Shown one piece after another: positions 20,572 through 31,754 of a stretch of 64,000 nucleotides of DNA. The notes beneath the pieces are model-generated. The model did not search any database. It was not told the origin of the DNA and saw only the letters and a program-made list of their open reading frames with translations. This DNA is from Stachybotrys elegans (taxonomy: Eukaryota > Ascomycota > Sordariomycetes > Hypocreales > Stachybotryaceae), in contig JAGPNK010000001.1 of the NCBI GenBank assembly GCA_020746835.1, positions 5,704,001 to 5,768,000 on the forward strand. Reading direction: 5' to 3'. A program made the position numbers and the translations under genes. Within the stretch, counting starts at the first letter, position 1. The number at the start of each line of letters is the position of its first letter.

Positions 20572-22847
20572 GCCACCAGCAAATGGAGAACAAAGATTGG
20601 GGCGTTTGGGCGAAGGTGGTGTCAGTTGAGGAGGTGTTTCGCCACTGCCCAGTCTCGTTTGGCTAAGAATACGATCCGTGGCTTTTGCGACAACTGCTTT
20701 GACTTATTTGTTTCTGTCATTCGCTTAGCTCTACTATGACCAAACCTCAGTTGGCCTAACATTCGCTCAATACATTCAATGGCCCAGAAAGTGTCTATTA
20801 ATTGTCAAGGTGACAGAATGACAAAATGTCTCCTAGGTGACCAGGTGATCATCATTACCTCTATTCATCGTTGGAAGAACTGTCGCAACAACCCGCTCTC
20901 GAGCGATGATGAATCTGTTCCACGAAGGCCTCAGGGAGATTGTAAATACAGAATATGGATCAAACCAAGCTGCTACCGAGGGCTACGACTTTATGTGAGA
21001 TTGCAAGTATGTGGATTGAGTCTAGGGTAGGCTGTCAACTCCAAAGGAATTCCGGATCATATGCTGGTGGAATCCTTCGGCTGCCACAAGAGGCATATAG
21101 ACCTGTAGGTGGGCTTGAAGCACTGAAATTTCTCTTCAGAACGGAATGGAGGAACCAGATTACTAGTAACAGAATGCATAGACAATGGCTTGTCAGAACC
21201 TTTAAGATGAACATCTTTCTCTTGTGCGAGTCTTAGGTGTGTCGTTCTACGTATACAAAGAGTGCTACCTAGGCTGCTTTACTCGACAAAGAAGACACCG
21301 AAAATTTCACAGCGGCCCAAACGAGACGGAGGGATGTGCAAATCTCGCAATCTTGCTGGGATTGGACTCCATGCACCCAAATCACCGGGGCCTGGCCCTC
21401 ACATGGCTGGCCACTGAGTGGGCTCTGCCAGCCTACGTACATTTTATGGATAGCTGGATCAAATTGACAGATTGGAAAGCAGAGACCGCCATTGGTGGAG
21501 ACGGGATACAGTACCCAGGCAGCCGTTTAGCCTGTTGTCCGGGTTCGTTTCGAAAGCGAGACAAGAGCGATCAGGGGGTCATTAATTTGAGAACTGCAAA
21601 TTGGTGCTCAAGCGAAGCCCAAGCCCAGTTTGCCCAGGTGAATGGGTGCTACGGCGCTCATAATTGCATACTCGCCTACCCCAATTGCTGCATAAAGCTT
21701 GTCGTTGTATCTCACTCTTGGCGGCACCCTGACCAAGGTCAAACTTCCTTGTTTCCGCAGGAATTCGCCGTTGGAGCATACATGACAGACATGACCAACG
21801 ACCCTCCTTGCTCAGGCGAGACCTGAGCTGACCCGACCTCCAAGAGGCAGCCCTCAAGGCCAAGAGCAGCAAAAACGGTCGCAGATCTTGTCAAGATCGC
21901 CGCCGTTGATAACAGAGATTGTAGTGCTGTAGTATCCCGTAAAATGTGGTTCAGGGAAAGCTTGTTGGCCTTGGTCTTGAGGGGCTGTTGGAGAAACCTG
22001 TTGTTTTGTTGAGTGTGACGCAAGCTCCCTTGGCTCCCCAGGCTTCCAATCCTTGCCCCCTTGGCCTCTTTTGGGGTAGAGGCCGAAAGAGGAGCCTTCC
22101 CCAGGTTCACATTCACCCCCGGAGACATTGTTGCCCGCCCAAGCCGCCTTAATTGGACCAACTATTGAGCAGCTTTCCGAGGTTATCTTGAGCCCACACT
22201 GGCCAACATCCCCTTACCCTCCCCTTACCCAGACTCCACCTGGAGACGTTCCTTTCGTCCGCTTGGTCGCGCCAAGGCGCTAGATGTATTCCCTTACCCA
22301 TTGACTCGATGCCGCCCAGTGGTGCCGAGAGGCTGATCCACGGTTTTCCTTCCAAAACCAGACTGCCAAGGAGCCGCCAAGTTTTAATGTCTCCTGGTGG
22401 TACACCTGACCAGGCAGAAAGGAGTGAGGCAACATGAACGAATTTCCTTTCAAATTGGTGAGAGGCATGCAGGATCAGGGGCTGAAGAGGGTTCCCTGCG
22501 ATGGTTCCAACTGTCAATTTTATACCATCAGGCTCGAAATGATTCTCACGCCCTTTTCTACTCGGGGTGCACCCCTCGCCGCTTTTCTCGGGCCAAGCAC
22601 CCGCCAAGCTCCCGCCCAGATTTATTCTCACCATAAGATGGAGACGTCTTGGCCTCTTACTCTTCCCCAGCTTCCGTTCGAGCGGACTCGCTGTCTTTGT
22701 GTGGGGTAAGCGATCACTCGCTCATGGCCCCTGCGGGGGACGAGTGCGGGATGATTGACCAAGTGTATAAAACCAACAGGTCCCTAGCCTGGCGGCCTCT
22801 TCCCTTCTTCCTCCTCAAGTCGTCTCTCTCTCCCCAAAGCTTGCACC
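20572..22847. other. Intergenic, about 2.3 kb
   Basis: A long spacer before the permease gene. Open frames at 21.2-21.8 kb and 22.1-22.6 kb begin with non-ATG codons or have no family features, so I do not call them. The right end holds the permease promoter with a TATA box at 22766. Confidence 0.5.
22766..22772 (+). promoter_or_regulatory. TATA box of the permease gene
   Basis: TATAAAA lies 76-82 bp before the ATG at 22848, followed by a CTTCCTCCTC-type pyrimidine-rich leader. Confidence 0.6.
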
Positions 22848-24457
22848 ATGTCTGACGTCAAGGTCGACCCCAACTACTCCGACAAGGAGGGCTCGAGCCA
22901 ACGCAACGAGAATGTCTTGAATCCTGAGACCGTCCCAGTGGTGAGCGAGGAGACGGAGAAGAGGCTGCTGAGGAAGCTTGATCTCCGAATCATTCCCCTC
23001 ATTTGCTGGATCTACTTGATGAACTTTATGGATCGAGGTAGGACCTAACAGACACCAAACAAGGACCGCGCTAACTGTCTGGCAGTTGGCATTGGCAATG
23101 CCCGTCTTTATGGTCTTGAGGAAGACCTGGGGTTGACCGGCGATCAGTTCCAGCTGGCCGTGTCTATTCTCTTTGTCACCTACTGTGTGAGTCGAGACAA
23201 CAGAACACCGATATGAGTTCCCCTGGCTAACTTCTCTAGCTCTTCGAAACACCCTCGAACCTCATCATCAAGCGACTTCAACCGGCTCGATACCTCGCTG
23301 GACTGGTCTTCTTCTGGGGCATTGTTGCCTGCTTCACTGGCTTCGTCTCCGACTTCGCCTCTCTCGTCGCTTGTCGTCTGCTGCTTGGCCTTTTCGAGGC
23401 TGGTCTCTTCCCTGGCATCATGTTATACCTGACCATGTTCTACCACAAGCGACACATCTCCCTCCGCAACGCCTACTTCTACTCAGTCTCGGCTATATCG
23501 GGTGCTGTTGGAGGTCTGGTCGCCCTGGGTATTGGCGAGCTTGATGACTGGGATGGTGTAGAGCAAGGAGCTGGCGGGTGGCGAGGTTGGCGATGGATCA
23601 TCACCGTCAACGGTATCCCTACCGTCCTTACCGCCCTTGTGGTCCCCTTTATCCTTCCCAACACCCCTGAGACTGCCAAGTTCTTGACCGAAGAGGAGCG
23701 CCATGACCTCAAGACCCTCCGAGAGGCTGAGATTGGACAGACCAAGTCTGGTCAGGAGATGCACAAGGAGGATGTCATGGCCGGCGTCAAGGACTGGAGA
23801 ATCTGGGCCCTGTCCATCGCGCAGTACTGCAGCCACTCGGTGCTCTACAGCTTCAGTGTCTTCCTGCCCACCATCATTCGAGAGATGAACCCAGCATGGG
23901 AAGCCTACCAGGTCCAAGCTCTCACTGTCCCCGTCTACTTTGTCGGCTTCGTCGTCTATCTCGTCTGCGCCAACATTAGCGACCGCACTCAGCAGCGCGG
24001 TCTCTTCTGTATCGGCGGTGGCCTGACCATGATTTTGGGGTACTGCTTGCTCATTGCCAACCACAGCGTGGCTATGAGCTTCACGGGCTGCTTCATCGTC
24101 GCCGCCGGTTTGTGGACTGGTTCTGGATCCGGTATGGCCTGGATCACCGTCAACCAGCCGCGTTACGGCAAGCGTGCATTCGCCAGCGGAATCTTCATCA
24201 CCATCGGAAACTCGGCTGGTGTTGCAGCCCCTTTCCTCTTCAGCAACGAAGAAGCTCCCACCTATATTCCTGGATATGCTGCCACCATTGGTATGCTCGC
24301 CTTGGCTGTTTGCATCCATGCCGCCGTTTACACGAATTTCAAAATTCTCAACAAGAGGAAGTTGGAAGGCAAGGAAGACTGGCGCATCGAGGGCAAGACT
24401 GAGGAGGAGATCAACGAGATGGGTGAGCACAACCCGAGATACCTGTACACCTTGTAG
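22848..24457 (+). CDS. MFS transporter, Dal5/TNA1-type anion:cation symporter
   Basis: Three exons (22848-23037, 23086-23186, 23240-24457; introns 48 and 53 bp) encode 502 residues with about twelve membrane segments. The N-terminal block KRLLRKLDLRIIPL followed by YLMNFMDRVGIGNARLYG is the signature of the allantoate/nicotinate permease family. The A-motif region and GLFEAGLFPGIMLYLTMFY in helix 4, and PETAKFLTEEER in the central loop, also match. The family moves small carboxylates, ureides, vitamins or dipeptides across the plasma membrane with protons. The gene is first in a block with an esterase, a Zn2Cys6 regulator and a flavin monooxygenase. Substrate cannot be told from sequence. Confidence 0.93.
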
Positions 24458-24991
24458 AGTCAGCACTGCAGTGACGCTGCCATGGCCGAGAATAAAGAAT
24501 AGAAGGTACAAGGCAGCCAACATGCAATATATCTTGATCAATGAGAGTTATGATGCGGAGACAAGGGCTCCAGATATCATTGATCCATACATTGTCCCCA
24601 AAATGATATCGCCACCCAACAGCTCCCTGGAATTTACTAGCCATATTGTGAGAGGGCACGAGCTGGCTGCCATTACAGAGTAGTAAGTACGCAGACAGTG
24701 TCTTATCAGATTAGAGGGATCTTTCACCCCAAATACTGGCGATATTACTGCCCTGTTCAATGGAATATCGGTCCTTCTCCGCACCATCTTCTCCGCACGC
24801 TTCATCCATGCCGCATCTCCAAAGATACCCCGCCGGATGGATTTCTCACGATCCCTTGACGGTTAATTGCCAATTGTACCTTGGCTAATTCATTCTTCCG
24901 CCCATCTTTCTTCCGGAGCGGGGATATAAGGCCATGTAGTTGGGCACTCAATTGGACACGGACTGCCGTGTAGATCTCCATTGTTTGCACC
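24458..24991. other. Intergenic, about 0.5 kb
   Basis: 3' flank of the permease gene and promoter of the GDSL esterase gene, with a TATA-like TATAAG at 24925. Nothing else was recognised. Confidence 0.6.
24925..24930 (+). promoter_or_regulatory. TATA-like element of the GDSL esterase gene
   Basis: GGATATAAGG places TATAAG 62-67 bp before the ATG at 24992. Confidence 0.45.
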
Positions 24992-26140
24992 ATGTCTTCT
25001 TACATTGCTCGGTTCGCGCTGTGGAATGCCTTGCTTGCATTGGCTGCAGCCACTCCCACCCCTTCCAATTTGGGATTGAAGAAATTCACCAGCCTTGTAG
25101 TTTTTGGCGACAGTTGGACAGATTCCGGATTGCGGGATTACGCGCCTGACGCGAACGGCAACATTGGCCAACCGGTATAGGACAGATGACACAAGAACCT
25201 AGTGGAAGATGGCTGACAAGTCGTTTACAGTCAAATAGAGCTTCGACAGGAGGGCGCGTCTGGCCGCAGTACATCGAGCAATATGCTGGGGTCAACTCGT
25301 ACGATTACGCCGTGAGCGGTGCTGTCTGTGATGCTACACATGCTCTCAACCAGAGGAACGGCATACTGCAGAACCAGGTGCCAACGTTCTTGTCAAACCG
25401 ACAGGCTGTCAACCCGAAGACAGGTACAAAGGCCTTGAACATACCAAAAAGTGAGACGGCTTATGCTATTTGGATCGGCACCAATGATCTCGGCAATGGG
25501 GTCTTCCTGGCCGAGCGACAGCCTAAAGGCGTTCCGGTCACCGCATACATTGACTGCGTGTACGCCCAACTCGACAATCTCTATGAGATAGGAGCCCGGC
25601 ACTTTGTCATCATGAATGCTGGACCTTTGGATCTCATTCCTCAATATGCTCTGCCTGAAAATGGCGGAGTCGATGTGTCAAGATTCTGGACAGACAAGCT
25701 CAACTACAACGCGAACATCACACAGACCAGCGAAAAGATGCGCTCCTTCATCAGCTTCACCAATTACATCTACAACTACAAGACTTTCTTTGATGTTGTT
25801 GTCGCTAAACGATACCGGGGAAGCACTTTTGCGCTATTCGACACACACGCCTTGGTATGTATACTGCTCAGATTCTAACTTCAATCGTTCTGTCATGTTG
25901 ACGTTGAGCCAGATGACCGACATTTGGCACAACCCTGCCAATTATTTGAACGGAACTGCACCATTCAATGTCACGTCGTCCGTTGTACAATGTGGCCCAT
26001 CCTGCAACGCCCTCAATATCCGAGATAGCTTCATGTGGTACGATGAGCTGCACCCTTCCGAACAGACCGACCGAGTTGTTGCAAGAGAATTTGTGAAGGT
26101 GGTGAAAGGTGGCAGTCAGTGGGCCACGTATATTAAATAA
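24992..26140 (+). CDS. Secreted GDSL-family esterase (CE16-like acetylesterase)
   Basis: Exons 24992-25174, 25231-25854 and 25913-26140 are joined over introns of 56 and 58 bp, giving 344 residues. A signal peptide ends near residue 20 (LLALAAATP). Block I is VVFGDSWTDSG with catalytic Ser41. Block III is AIWIGTNDLGNG. Block V is MWYDELHPS with the catalytic Asp and His. These blocks and their spacing match SGNH/GDSL hydrolases of carbohydrate esterase family 16, which remove acetyl groups from hemicellulose oligosaccharides outside the cell. Several N-glycosylation sites (NGT, NVT) fit secretion. It sits between the permease gene and a regulator gene transcribed toward it. Confidence 0.9.
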
Positions 26141-26332
26141 CGTTGCCAACAAGAGCCCTTTGTAAATGTCTGAAGTTGGGAGTCTCGTAGGGTCTATTAG
26201 ACATAAAAGCCACCAATAGAAAAGGAACTATCTCACAGAACCTACTGGTTCACTCTGAGAACAGAGCCGCGAATTGGAACAGTAGTTTGCATGCATATGA
26301 CACATGTATTGTACAAATACAGGACACTACAC

Positions 26333-28549
26333 CTAGAAATAGGCCAAGTCTGCTGAACCCATATCGTAATCGAGAGGCGAAGTGCCAAAGTTGGACGCGT
26401 TGCCGAGAAATGCAGCATACATGGCTGGGCCGTTGGGTAGCATTGAGGCTTGCAGATGCGCCTGGCTCCCATCAAAAACTACTGCGGCATTCTTTTCCGG
26501 GGTTTGCAGCTCGTCAAAGGTATAGCAGGTCGATTTCCCAAGGACTTCGCCCATTAACTTTACCAGACTGTCTATGACAGAGCGGAGGCTGCTTTTGATT
26601 GGCCTATTGAGCATTGGATCGCTGAAGATAATGGCATTAAAGAAGAGACGGAAGATACGGGCAGCCTGTCGGGCTGGCGCCCACTCTTCTGGAAATGCCT
26701 CGAATATGCGGACAATCGTGGCCACGTCGTCGCGAGCCGACAATGCAGAGAAATCCTCATTTGCGCAGGATATGGAGCAGTGTAGGATGACCAACCCTAC
26801 GGGAAACATTCGGCAGAGGGTGACACGATTCAGGGGAAGCTGCCGCTGTTGTAGCAGCACCGACGTCAGCTGCACACACTTTTGTGCAAGACGCAAGAGC
26901 TCCACGTGTGAAATCATGGCGAAGCCAGAATTGAACGGACAGGGATAATGCAGGAAAAGGAGTGCGTGGTAGTATCGAGTGCTCAACCAGGTCACGGAGC
27001 TATGTATGGGCACATTGTCCGCATCAACCTGTGAAACGAGGCAGCCGTTGCTGTACCAGTTTTCTAGCCCCGACGTAATATCGCGGACAATGGCACGGCG
27101 ATCAGCTTGCGAGAGGCTGGTGATTTCTGCCTGGCTTCGGAGATGAACCTGTTCCAGGATCCTGTGCTCTAGCTGTCTGAGCTGGATGATGTGGCGATTT
27201 GTCTGGAGAATGGATGCATAGTAGGGTCTATCACTCGATGCAAACTCCTCAACAGTCAGGCCAGGGAGCGGCACGTCGTGACCCTCGTCGGTGAGCGCGG
27301 CCGGAAGTCCATTTGCGAATGCCGTGACGCGATCCAACACCCATATACTCCAGAACAGGCGACGTCTAAGCTCTGCCTCTGTTGCGGAGTGGCACTCTTC
27401 GTTCGATTTCCTGCGGCCAAGTCCAAGCAACATAGCCTGTCTCGCAGCTATACCCGTAATAACCCACGTCGACATTCCGTTGGGGTCAAAAAGGGAATAC
27501 AGTGCAACAAGGACAAGGATCTTGAGCGAATCAATGTCCTCTTTTGCCAGACATCTCTGCACGATATCGGAATATGCAATGTCGAAGCTGAAACCTGCCT
27601 CCTTCGGTATCTGTCCCGCCCGCTTTAGAGTTGTACAGCCGATGGCAATGATGAGGCAGAGAAGAGTTGAGCTGGAGTCCCCCAACGCCTTGAGCGAGTG
27701 CCAGTCCTCGGTTGGATCCAATTTACCCATTATATCGTTCTTTTGGATAAACGGATAGGCCCGATTGACGTGCCGGAAGTAAGCATCAATGCACCTTTGA
27801 GCAAGACTTTTCCAATCTAGGCTTGCGGCGGATGCACCAAGAAAAGTATGCTGTGGTGTTTCGTTCTGAGCACTAAGTGAACTTGCGTCTTCGGCCGCTT
27901 TGCCCAAACCATCGCCTTGCCGGGGAACCTCGGGCGATGACGATGCAAACTCCGGTATCGACGCGAGACCTGAGTTCTCAAAAAGTGCAGGCGGCCGAAC
28001 AAGCAGAGATTCAAGGTCTTGTTCCTGGTGCTCCAATATCTCTGATGTCTCGTTCTGGGCGCCCTGATGATGGCTTGATCCCGATTTGATGTTGCCTTGA
28101 CCGGGTGAGAGCTGACAATCTAGCAGAGCATCAATCTCTGCTCCCGTCTCGACGCTCTGAATCTCCACATCGCTAGGTAATGCAAGCTTGGAGTTGACAA
28201 GATGGCTCAACCATCGAACACGTTCCTCTAATTGCTGAAGCACCTGCGGGTTGGCGTGACTCGGCCTCCACGAGAGGGAGCATTTCTGCCCAGCATTCTG
28301 GCACAAGGAACAGGTAGGATAAGTACGGCTGCAGCGCTTCTTGAAGGTTCGACATCGGTCACAGGAGCGTGTGCCGCGCGGAACCGTTGGTGGAGTGGCC
28401 GGGGGAGTTGCTTGCGTCAACGGAACGGGCAACGGAGGCTCTTGGGGCGGCGAAGCAGAGCGTCTCCGAGGAGAGTCAGGTCTGGTAGGCGGGTCACCCG
28501 ACCGGACCCGGAAGCGATGGATGCTTGATCGGAGCTGGTCCGGTGGCAT
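26333..28549 (-). CDS. Zn2Cys6 transcription factor with fungal-specific domain
   Basis: A single frame, with 738 residues from the ATG at 28549. The frame is open further upstream (to about 28645) but without another ATG. A proline-rich N-terminus leads to the binuclear zinc cluster CDRCRTFKKRCSR..CSLCQNAGQKC (residues 63-90, spacing C-x2-C-x6-C-x6-C-x2-C-x6-C). The middle homology domain begins near AQRCIDAYFRHVNRAYPF and includes RRRLFWSIWVLDRVTA. It is a nuclear DNA-binding regulator. Its gene lies between the esterase and the divergently transcribed flavin monooxygenase, so control of these neighbours is a reasonable guess. No introns were needed. Confidence 0.92.
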   Translation of the reverse strand: MPPDQLRSSIHRFRVRSGDPPTRPDSPRRRSASPPQEPPLPVPLTQATPPATPPTVPRGTRSCDRCRTFKKRCSRTYPTCSLCQNAGQKCSLSWRPSHANPQVLQQLEERVRWLSHLVNSKLALPSDVEIQSVETGAEIDALLDCQLSPGQGNIKSGSSHHQGAQNETSEILEHQEQDLESLLVRPPALFENSGLASIPEFASSSPEVPRQGDGLGKAAEDASSLSAQNETPQHTFLGASAASLDWKSLAQRCIDAYFRHVNRAYPFIQKNDIMGKLDPTEDWHSLKALGDSSSTLLCLIIAIGCTTLKRAGQIPKEAGFSFDIAYSDIVQRCLAKEDIDSLKILVLVALYSLFDPNGMSTWVITGIAARQAMLLGLGRRKSNEECHSATEAELRRRLFWSIWVLDRVTAFANGLPAALTDEGHDVPLPGLTVEEFASSDRPYYASILQTNRHIIQLRQLEHRILEQVHLRSQAEITSLSQADRRAIVRDITSGLENWYSNGCLVSQVDADNVPIHSSVTWLSTRYYHALLFLHYPCPFNSGFAMISHVELLRLAQKCVQLTSVLLQQRQLPLNRVTLCRMFPVGLVILHCSISCANEDFSALSARDDVATIVRIFEAFPEEWAPARQAARIFRLFFNAIIFSDPMLNRPIKSSLRSVIDSLVKLMGEVLGKSTCYTFDELQTPEKNAAVVFDGSQAHLQASMLPNGPAMYAAFLGNASNFGTSPLDYDMGSADLAYF

Positions 28550-29181
28550 TGGGCCTTTGAGCTTGGCGGAAACGGATGAGGATGGACCAGAGCTGTGATG
28601 AGACGACAGACGTGCACAATTGAACGTGTTGAAGCAATCCGACACAAAAATGACGTGATGAGAAGCAATAAAGCAGTTGATGATACCGCTGGGGATATGC
28701 CGTTGCTCTCAAGTTCCGAGAGGGCCCTCTCTCATCCTCGCATGTTTGATAGCATCTGACTAGTGAAACTATTGTGATTATGGCCTTATCGAGACCCGTT
28801 ATCTGAGCAGCGTTGTCGCCATCCTCTTGAGTCAAGACGCCAAGTCGGATTAGCCGACCATCTCCCCACTTCTGCTAACTGGATGAGGTGATTTCTGTCG
28901 GACAGACTCCGATTCCGATACGTAAGAGCTGCCACGGTCGGACGAGATCATTCGTCGTCGGGAATTTCCGACCAGCAATCCGAAGCGATCTGCTCCGAAC
29001 AAAAAGCATCTCGTCGCTGCCTCAACAGTTGATATAGATATTCGAGCACGGCACGGGCATTTCAACTCACCTCCCCTTGTACCATACCAAGGCCGCTCGC
29101 AAAGCATCGCCAAGTTCACATCTACAGCATCTTCACAGCGCATAAACCCATCTCGTTGTCCGCCCTGGCCGATACTACAAC
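28550..29181. promoter_or_regulatory. Divergent promoter of the Zn2Cys6 regulator and flavin monooxygenase genes
   Basis: About 0.63 kb between two start codons pointing away from each other. A Zn2Cys6-type inverted half-site pair (CGG..CCG) could be expected here. GATCATTCGTCGTCGGG and GTCGGACGAG occur near 28930-28970, but I cannot fix a site by eye. Confidence 0.4.
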
Positions 29182-30782
29182 ATGGGGTCTCTCGACTCTT
29201 CTATCGCGCCCATCATGGTGAGCAACATCAGCGAGGTCGCCGTTATTGGCGCAGGGCCGAGCGGGCTCGCCGCAGCCAAGTACGTTCAGCCGGTGATCGG
29301 AGGGTCGCTCCGAGCTATTCCGCACAAGACTAACCTGTACTAGGTTCTTACTGGCCGAAAAGAAGTTCGCCAAAGTGCAGATATTTGAGCAGCGGGATAC
29401 TGTTGCAGGTGTTTGGGCTCACAACGACCTTACTGTTTTGGACGATGCTTTTACCGTACCGAGGACCCAACCACAGGAGGGCCCTGATACCGCTATCTAT
29501 GGTCCAGAGGGAAAAGGCGCACCCAAATTCGTGACGCCAGTCTATGACTTCTTGGAGACCAACATTCCTCACACCTTGATGAACTTCAATGACAAATGCT
29601 TTCCCCCAGGTACAAGTCTCTTTCCCACTCATCGGACCGTGAGACAGTATCTAGAGGAATATGCCGATGAGATCAGGCCCATTATTGCCCTTTTCACACA
29701 GGTTATCAATGTTGTCAAGGTTCCTGATGGGGACAGACAACGATGGGAGGTTACTACACAGGATTTGATCACTAAACAAACCAGCCGCGCATGCTTTGAC
29801 GCCGTGGTTGTGGCCAGTGGTCATTATAGTGATCCTTACATTCCGGATATTCCTGGTCTGTCAGACTTCAACAAGACTTATGCCGGTGCCATCTCGCACT
29901 CAAAGTTCTACAAGAACCCTTCAGACTACAAAGACAAGGTGAGACCATCGCTGCCTTTCAGCCAGCTCAAATCTAACCTTGCGATAGAAAGTCATTGTTG
30001 TCGGCAACTCGGCATCAGGCATTGACCTGAGCGCTCAGATATCTAAAGTGTCCAAATTACCGGTAATCGTGTCCGAGAAAACAGAGCCCAACACTCCCTC
30101 CGAGGAAGCTGCAAGCTGGGCCAAGCACGTGCGGGAAATCTCAAGAGTGGTTACAGAGGACCGCGAAGTGCACTTTGCCGATGGAACGATTGAGCAAGGA
30201 GTTGACCATATTGTCTTTTGCACGGGCTACTTTTACAGCTTCCCCTTTCTCCGACAACTCACGCCGTCGATCGAAACCAATGGTTCCTACGCAAGGAATC
30301 TGTACCAACACCTCATCTACATCCATGACCCAACCATCGCCTTGATTGGAATTCCGCAGAGGGTGGTACCATTCCCATTTGGACAAGCACAAGCGGCGTG
30401 GATCTCGAGGGTTTGGTCTGGCCGACTGGCCTTGCCTAGTCAAGCAGAGATGCAGGATTGGATCTCAAAGACGGTTAAAGAGCAGGGAGAAAGCAAGCAT
30501 CTACACAATCTCAAGACCCCCAAGGATATAGATTACATCAATATGCTTTTTGAGCAGAGCAACCGTGCAGTCAAGGTCGACGGACTAGAAAACGACGGGG
30601 CAGGGAAAACCCCGCCATATTGGGGAGAAGAAAAGGCATGGACACGAGAGAGATTTCCTCTGATCAAGCTCGCATCCCGGGCTCTCGGGGATAAAAGACA
30701 TCTGGTAACAAGTCTAGAGGAGCTCGGTTTCGATTTCAAGAGCTATAAGGCTGGGGTACAGCAAGAAGATAAGCTGATCTAA
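29182..30782 (+). CDS. Flavin-containing monooxygenase (FMO-like)
   Basis: Exons 29182-29279, 29344-29938 and 29988-30782 (introns 64 and 49 bp) encode 495 residues. FAD is bound by VAVIGAGPSGLAA; the first intron lies directly after it. The FMO-identifying stretch is YAGAISHSKFYKN, the NADPH fold is VIVVGNSASGID, and DHIVFCTGYFYSFPFL is the conserved C-terminal FMO segment. Such proteins oxygenate N or S atoms or perform related reactions, in cytosol or at ER membranes. It shares a promoter region with the regulator gene, which suggests joint control, for example with the permease and esterase. The substrate is not predictable. Confidence 0.92.
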
Positions 30783-31169
30783 GGGGACAATGGAAGAAGA
30801 CAAGCCATTTGATCATTTCATCATAAGAAGAGCAATTAGAGCTTGAACGTTTCTGGTGTATTGGAATTTCATATGATTTGTTTTAGCTATAGTTAAGTAG
30901 TATAGTTTCACTATATACTGCTCTAATCGTAGGAGAACTAGTAAGAGACTAATAAAGCGATAGGAGAATCTTGGCCAGTAAACCAAGCAATGTATATAGG
31001 ATCATAAGTGTTAATAGGAAGAGGAGAGGCTGTCCATAGTAGTCACTAATATTACCTTTAGTTCTAGCGTGTTGCGAGTAATTGTCAATACACTCGGTAT
31101 TCTTCTTTTGTAGACACTGGACATAGGTAAGCTGATCAGAAGTATTGCACTTGTCTCATTACATATACA
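30783..31169. other. Convergent 3' flanks, about 0.4 kb
   Basis: AT-rich spacer between the flavin monooxygenase and the phospholipase genes, which run towards each other. Nothing else was recognised. Confidence 0.6.
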
Positions 31170-31754
31170 TTATGCCTCAATCAAACCCGCATCCTTAGCT
31201 TCCTGGACCAGCCTCTCGTATTCTGCAACTGCTTCCTCGTACAGCCTAACGAGCTCTGGATCCGCCCGAGTCGCATCGCCGCCCCCGAAAGCCCTCACGG
31301 CGGCATAGTAGACATTTGCCAGACCACGGCAGACTGATTCAAGGCTGCCAGTCGAGCATTGGAAATACAAACTAAAAAAGGTTAGTTTTGAGTACCAAAC
31401 AGACACGAGAGGTGCTACGTACTCATCTCGGAAGTTGTTGTCGATGAGAAGCTTGCCCTCCTGTGTAAAGCGGCTCTGGAGGCGGTAGTTCTGGTAGCCG
31501 AAATCGTGGCGGTAGCAGGCAGGAATGAAGGGAAAGCCCAGAGGGTTGTCAGGGGAGGTGGTGCAGCCGTCGGAGCTCCAGTCGAGCGTGCTGGGGTTAC
31601 GGGCATTGCGACGAGAGATGAAGGTGGCGAGGCTGACATCGTAGAGCAACTGGTCGGTCACTTGGTTCAAGCTCTGACGAGGCTCCACGGAAACAGATGC
31701 CGGCAAGGCGGCCACGGCAGAGGCAAGCGCCAAGATGGTGGTGAAGGCCTTCAT
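31170..31754 (-). CDS. Secreted fungal phospholipase A2 (group XIV-like)
   Basis: Exons 31423-31754 and 31170-31371, joined over a 51-bp intron, encode 177 residues. The ATG at 31754 begins a clear signal peptide (MKAFTTILALASAVAALPA). The catalytic helix is CYRHDFGYQNY with the His83-Asp84 dyad, and SSDGCTTSPDNP upstream resembles the calcium loop of prokaryotic/fungal-type PLA2. Splicing joins RD to DLYFQCS with SLESVC, restoring paired cysteines. These enzymes hydrolyse the sn-2 ester of phospholipids outside the cell and occur in symbiotic and pathogenic fungi. A C-terminal acidic helix (VRLYEEAVAEYERL) is extra compared with the minimal fold. Confidence 0.9.
   Translation of the reverse strand: MKAFTTILALASAVAALPASVSVEPRQSLNQVTDQLLYDVSLATFISRRNARNPSTLDWSSDGCTTSPDNPLGFPFIPACYRHDFGYQNYRLQSRFTQEGKLLIDNNFRDEYVAPLVSVWYSKLTFFSLYFQCSTGSLESVCRGLANVYYAAVRAFGGGDATRADPELVRLYEEAVAEYERLVQEAKDAGLIEA

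Noticed and set aside
21224..21826. 200-codon frame in the spacer before the permease gene
   Set aside because: It starts with GTG and its composition looks random; no splice partners were found.
23483..24541. 352-codon frame opposite the permease gene
   Set aside because: Shadow of the permease; no membrane pattern or family motif of its own.
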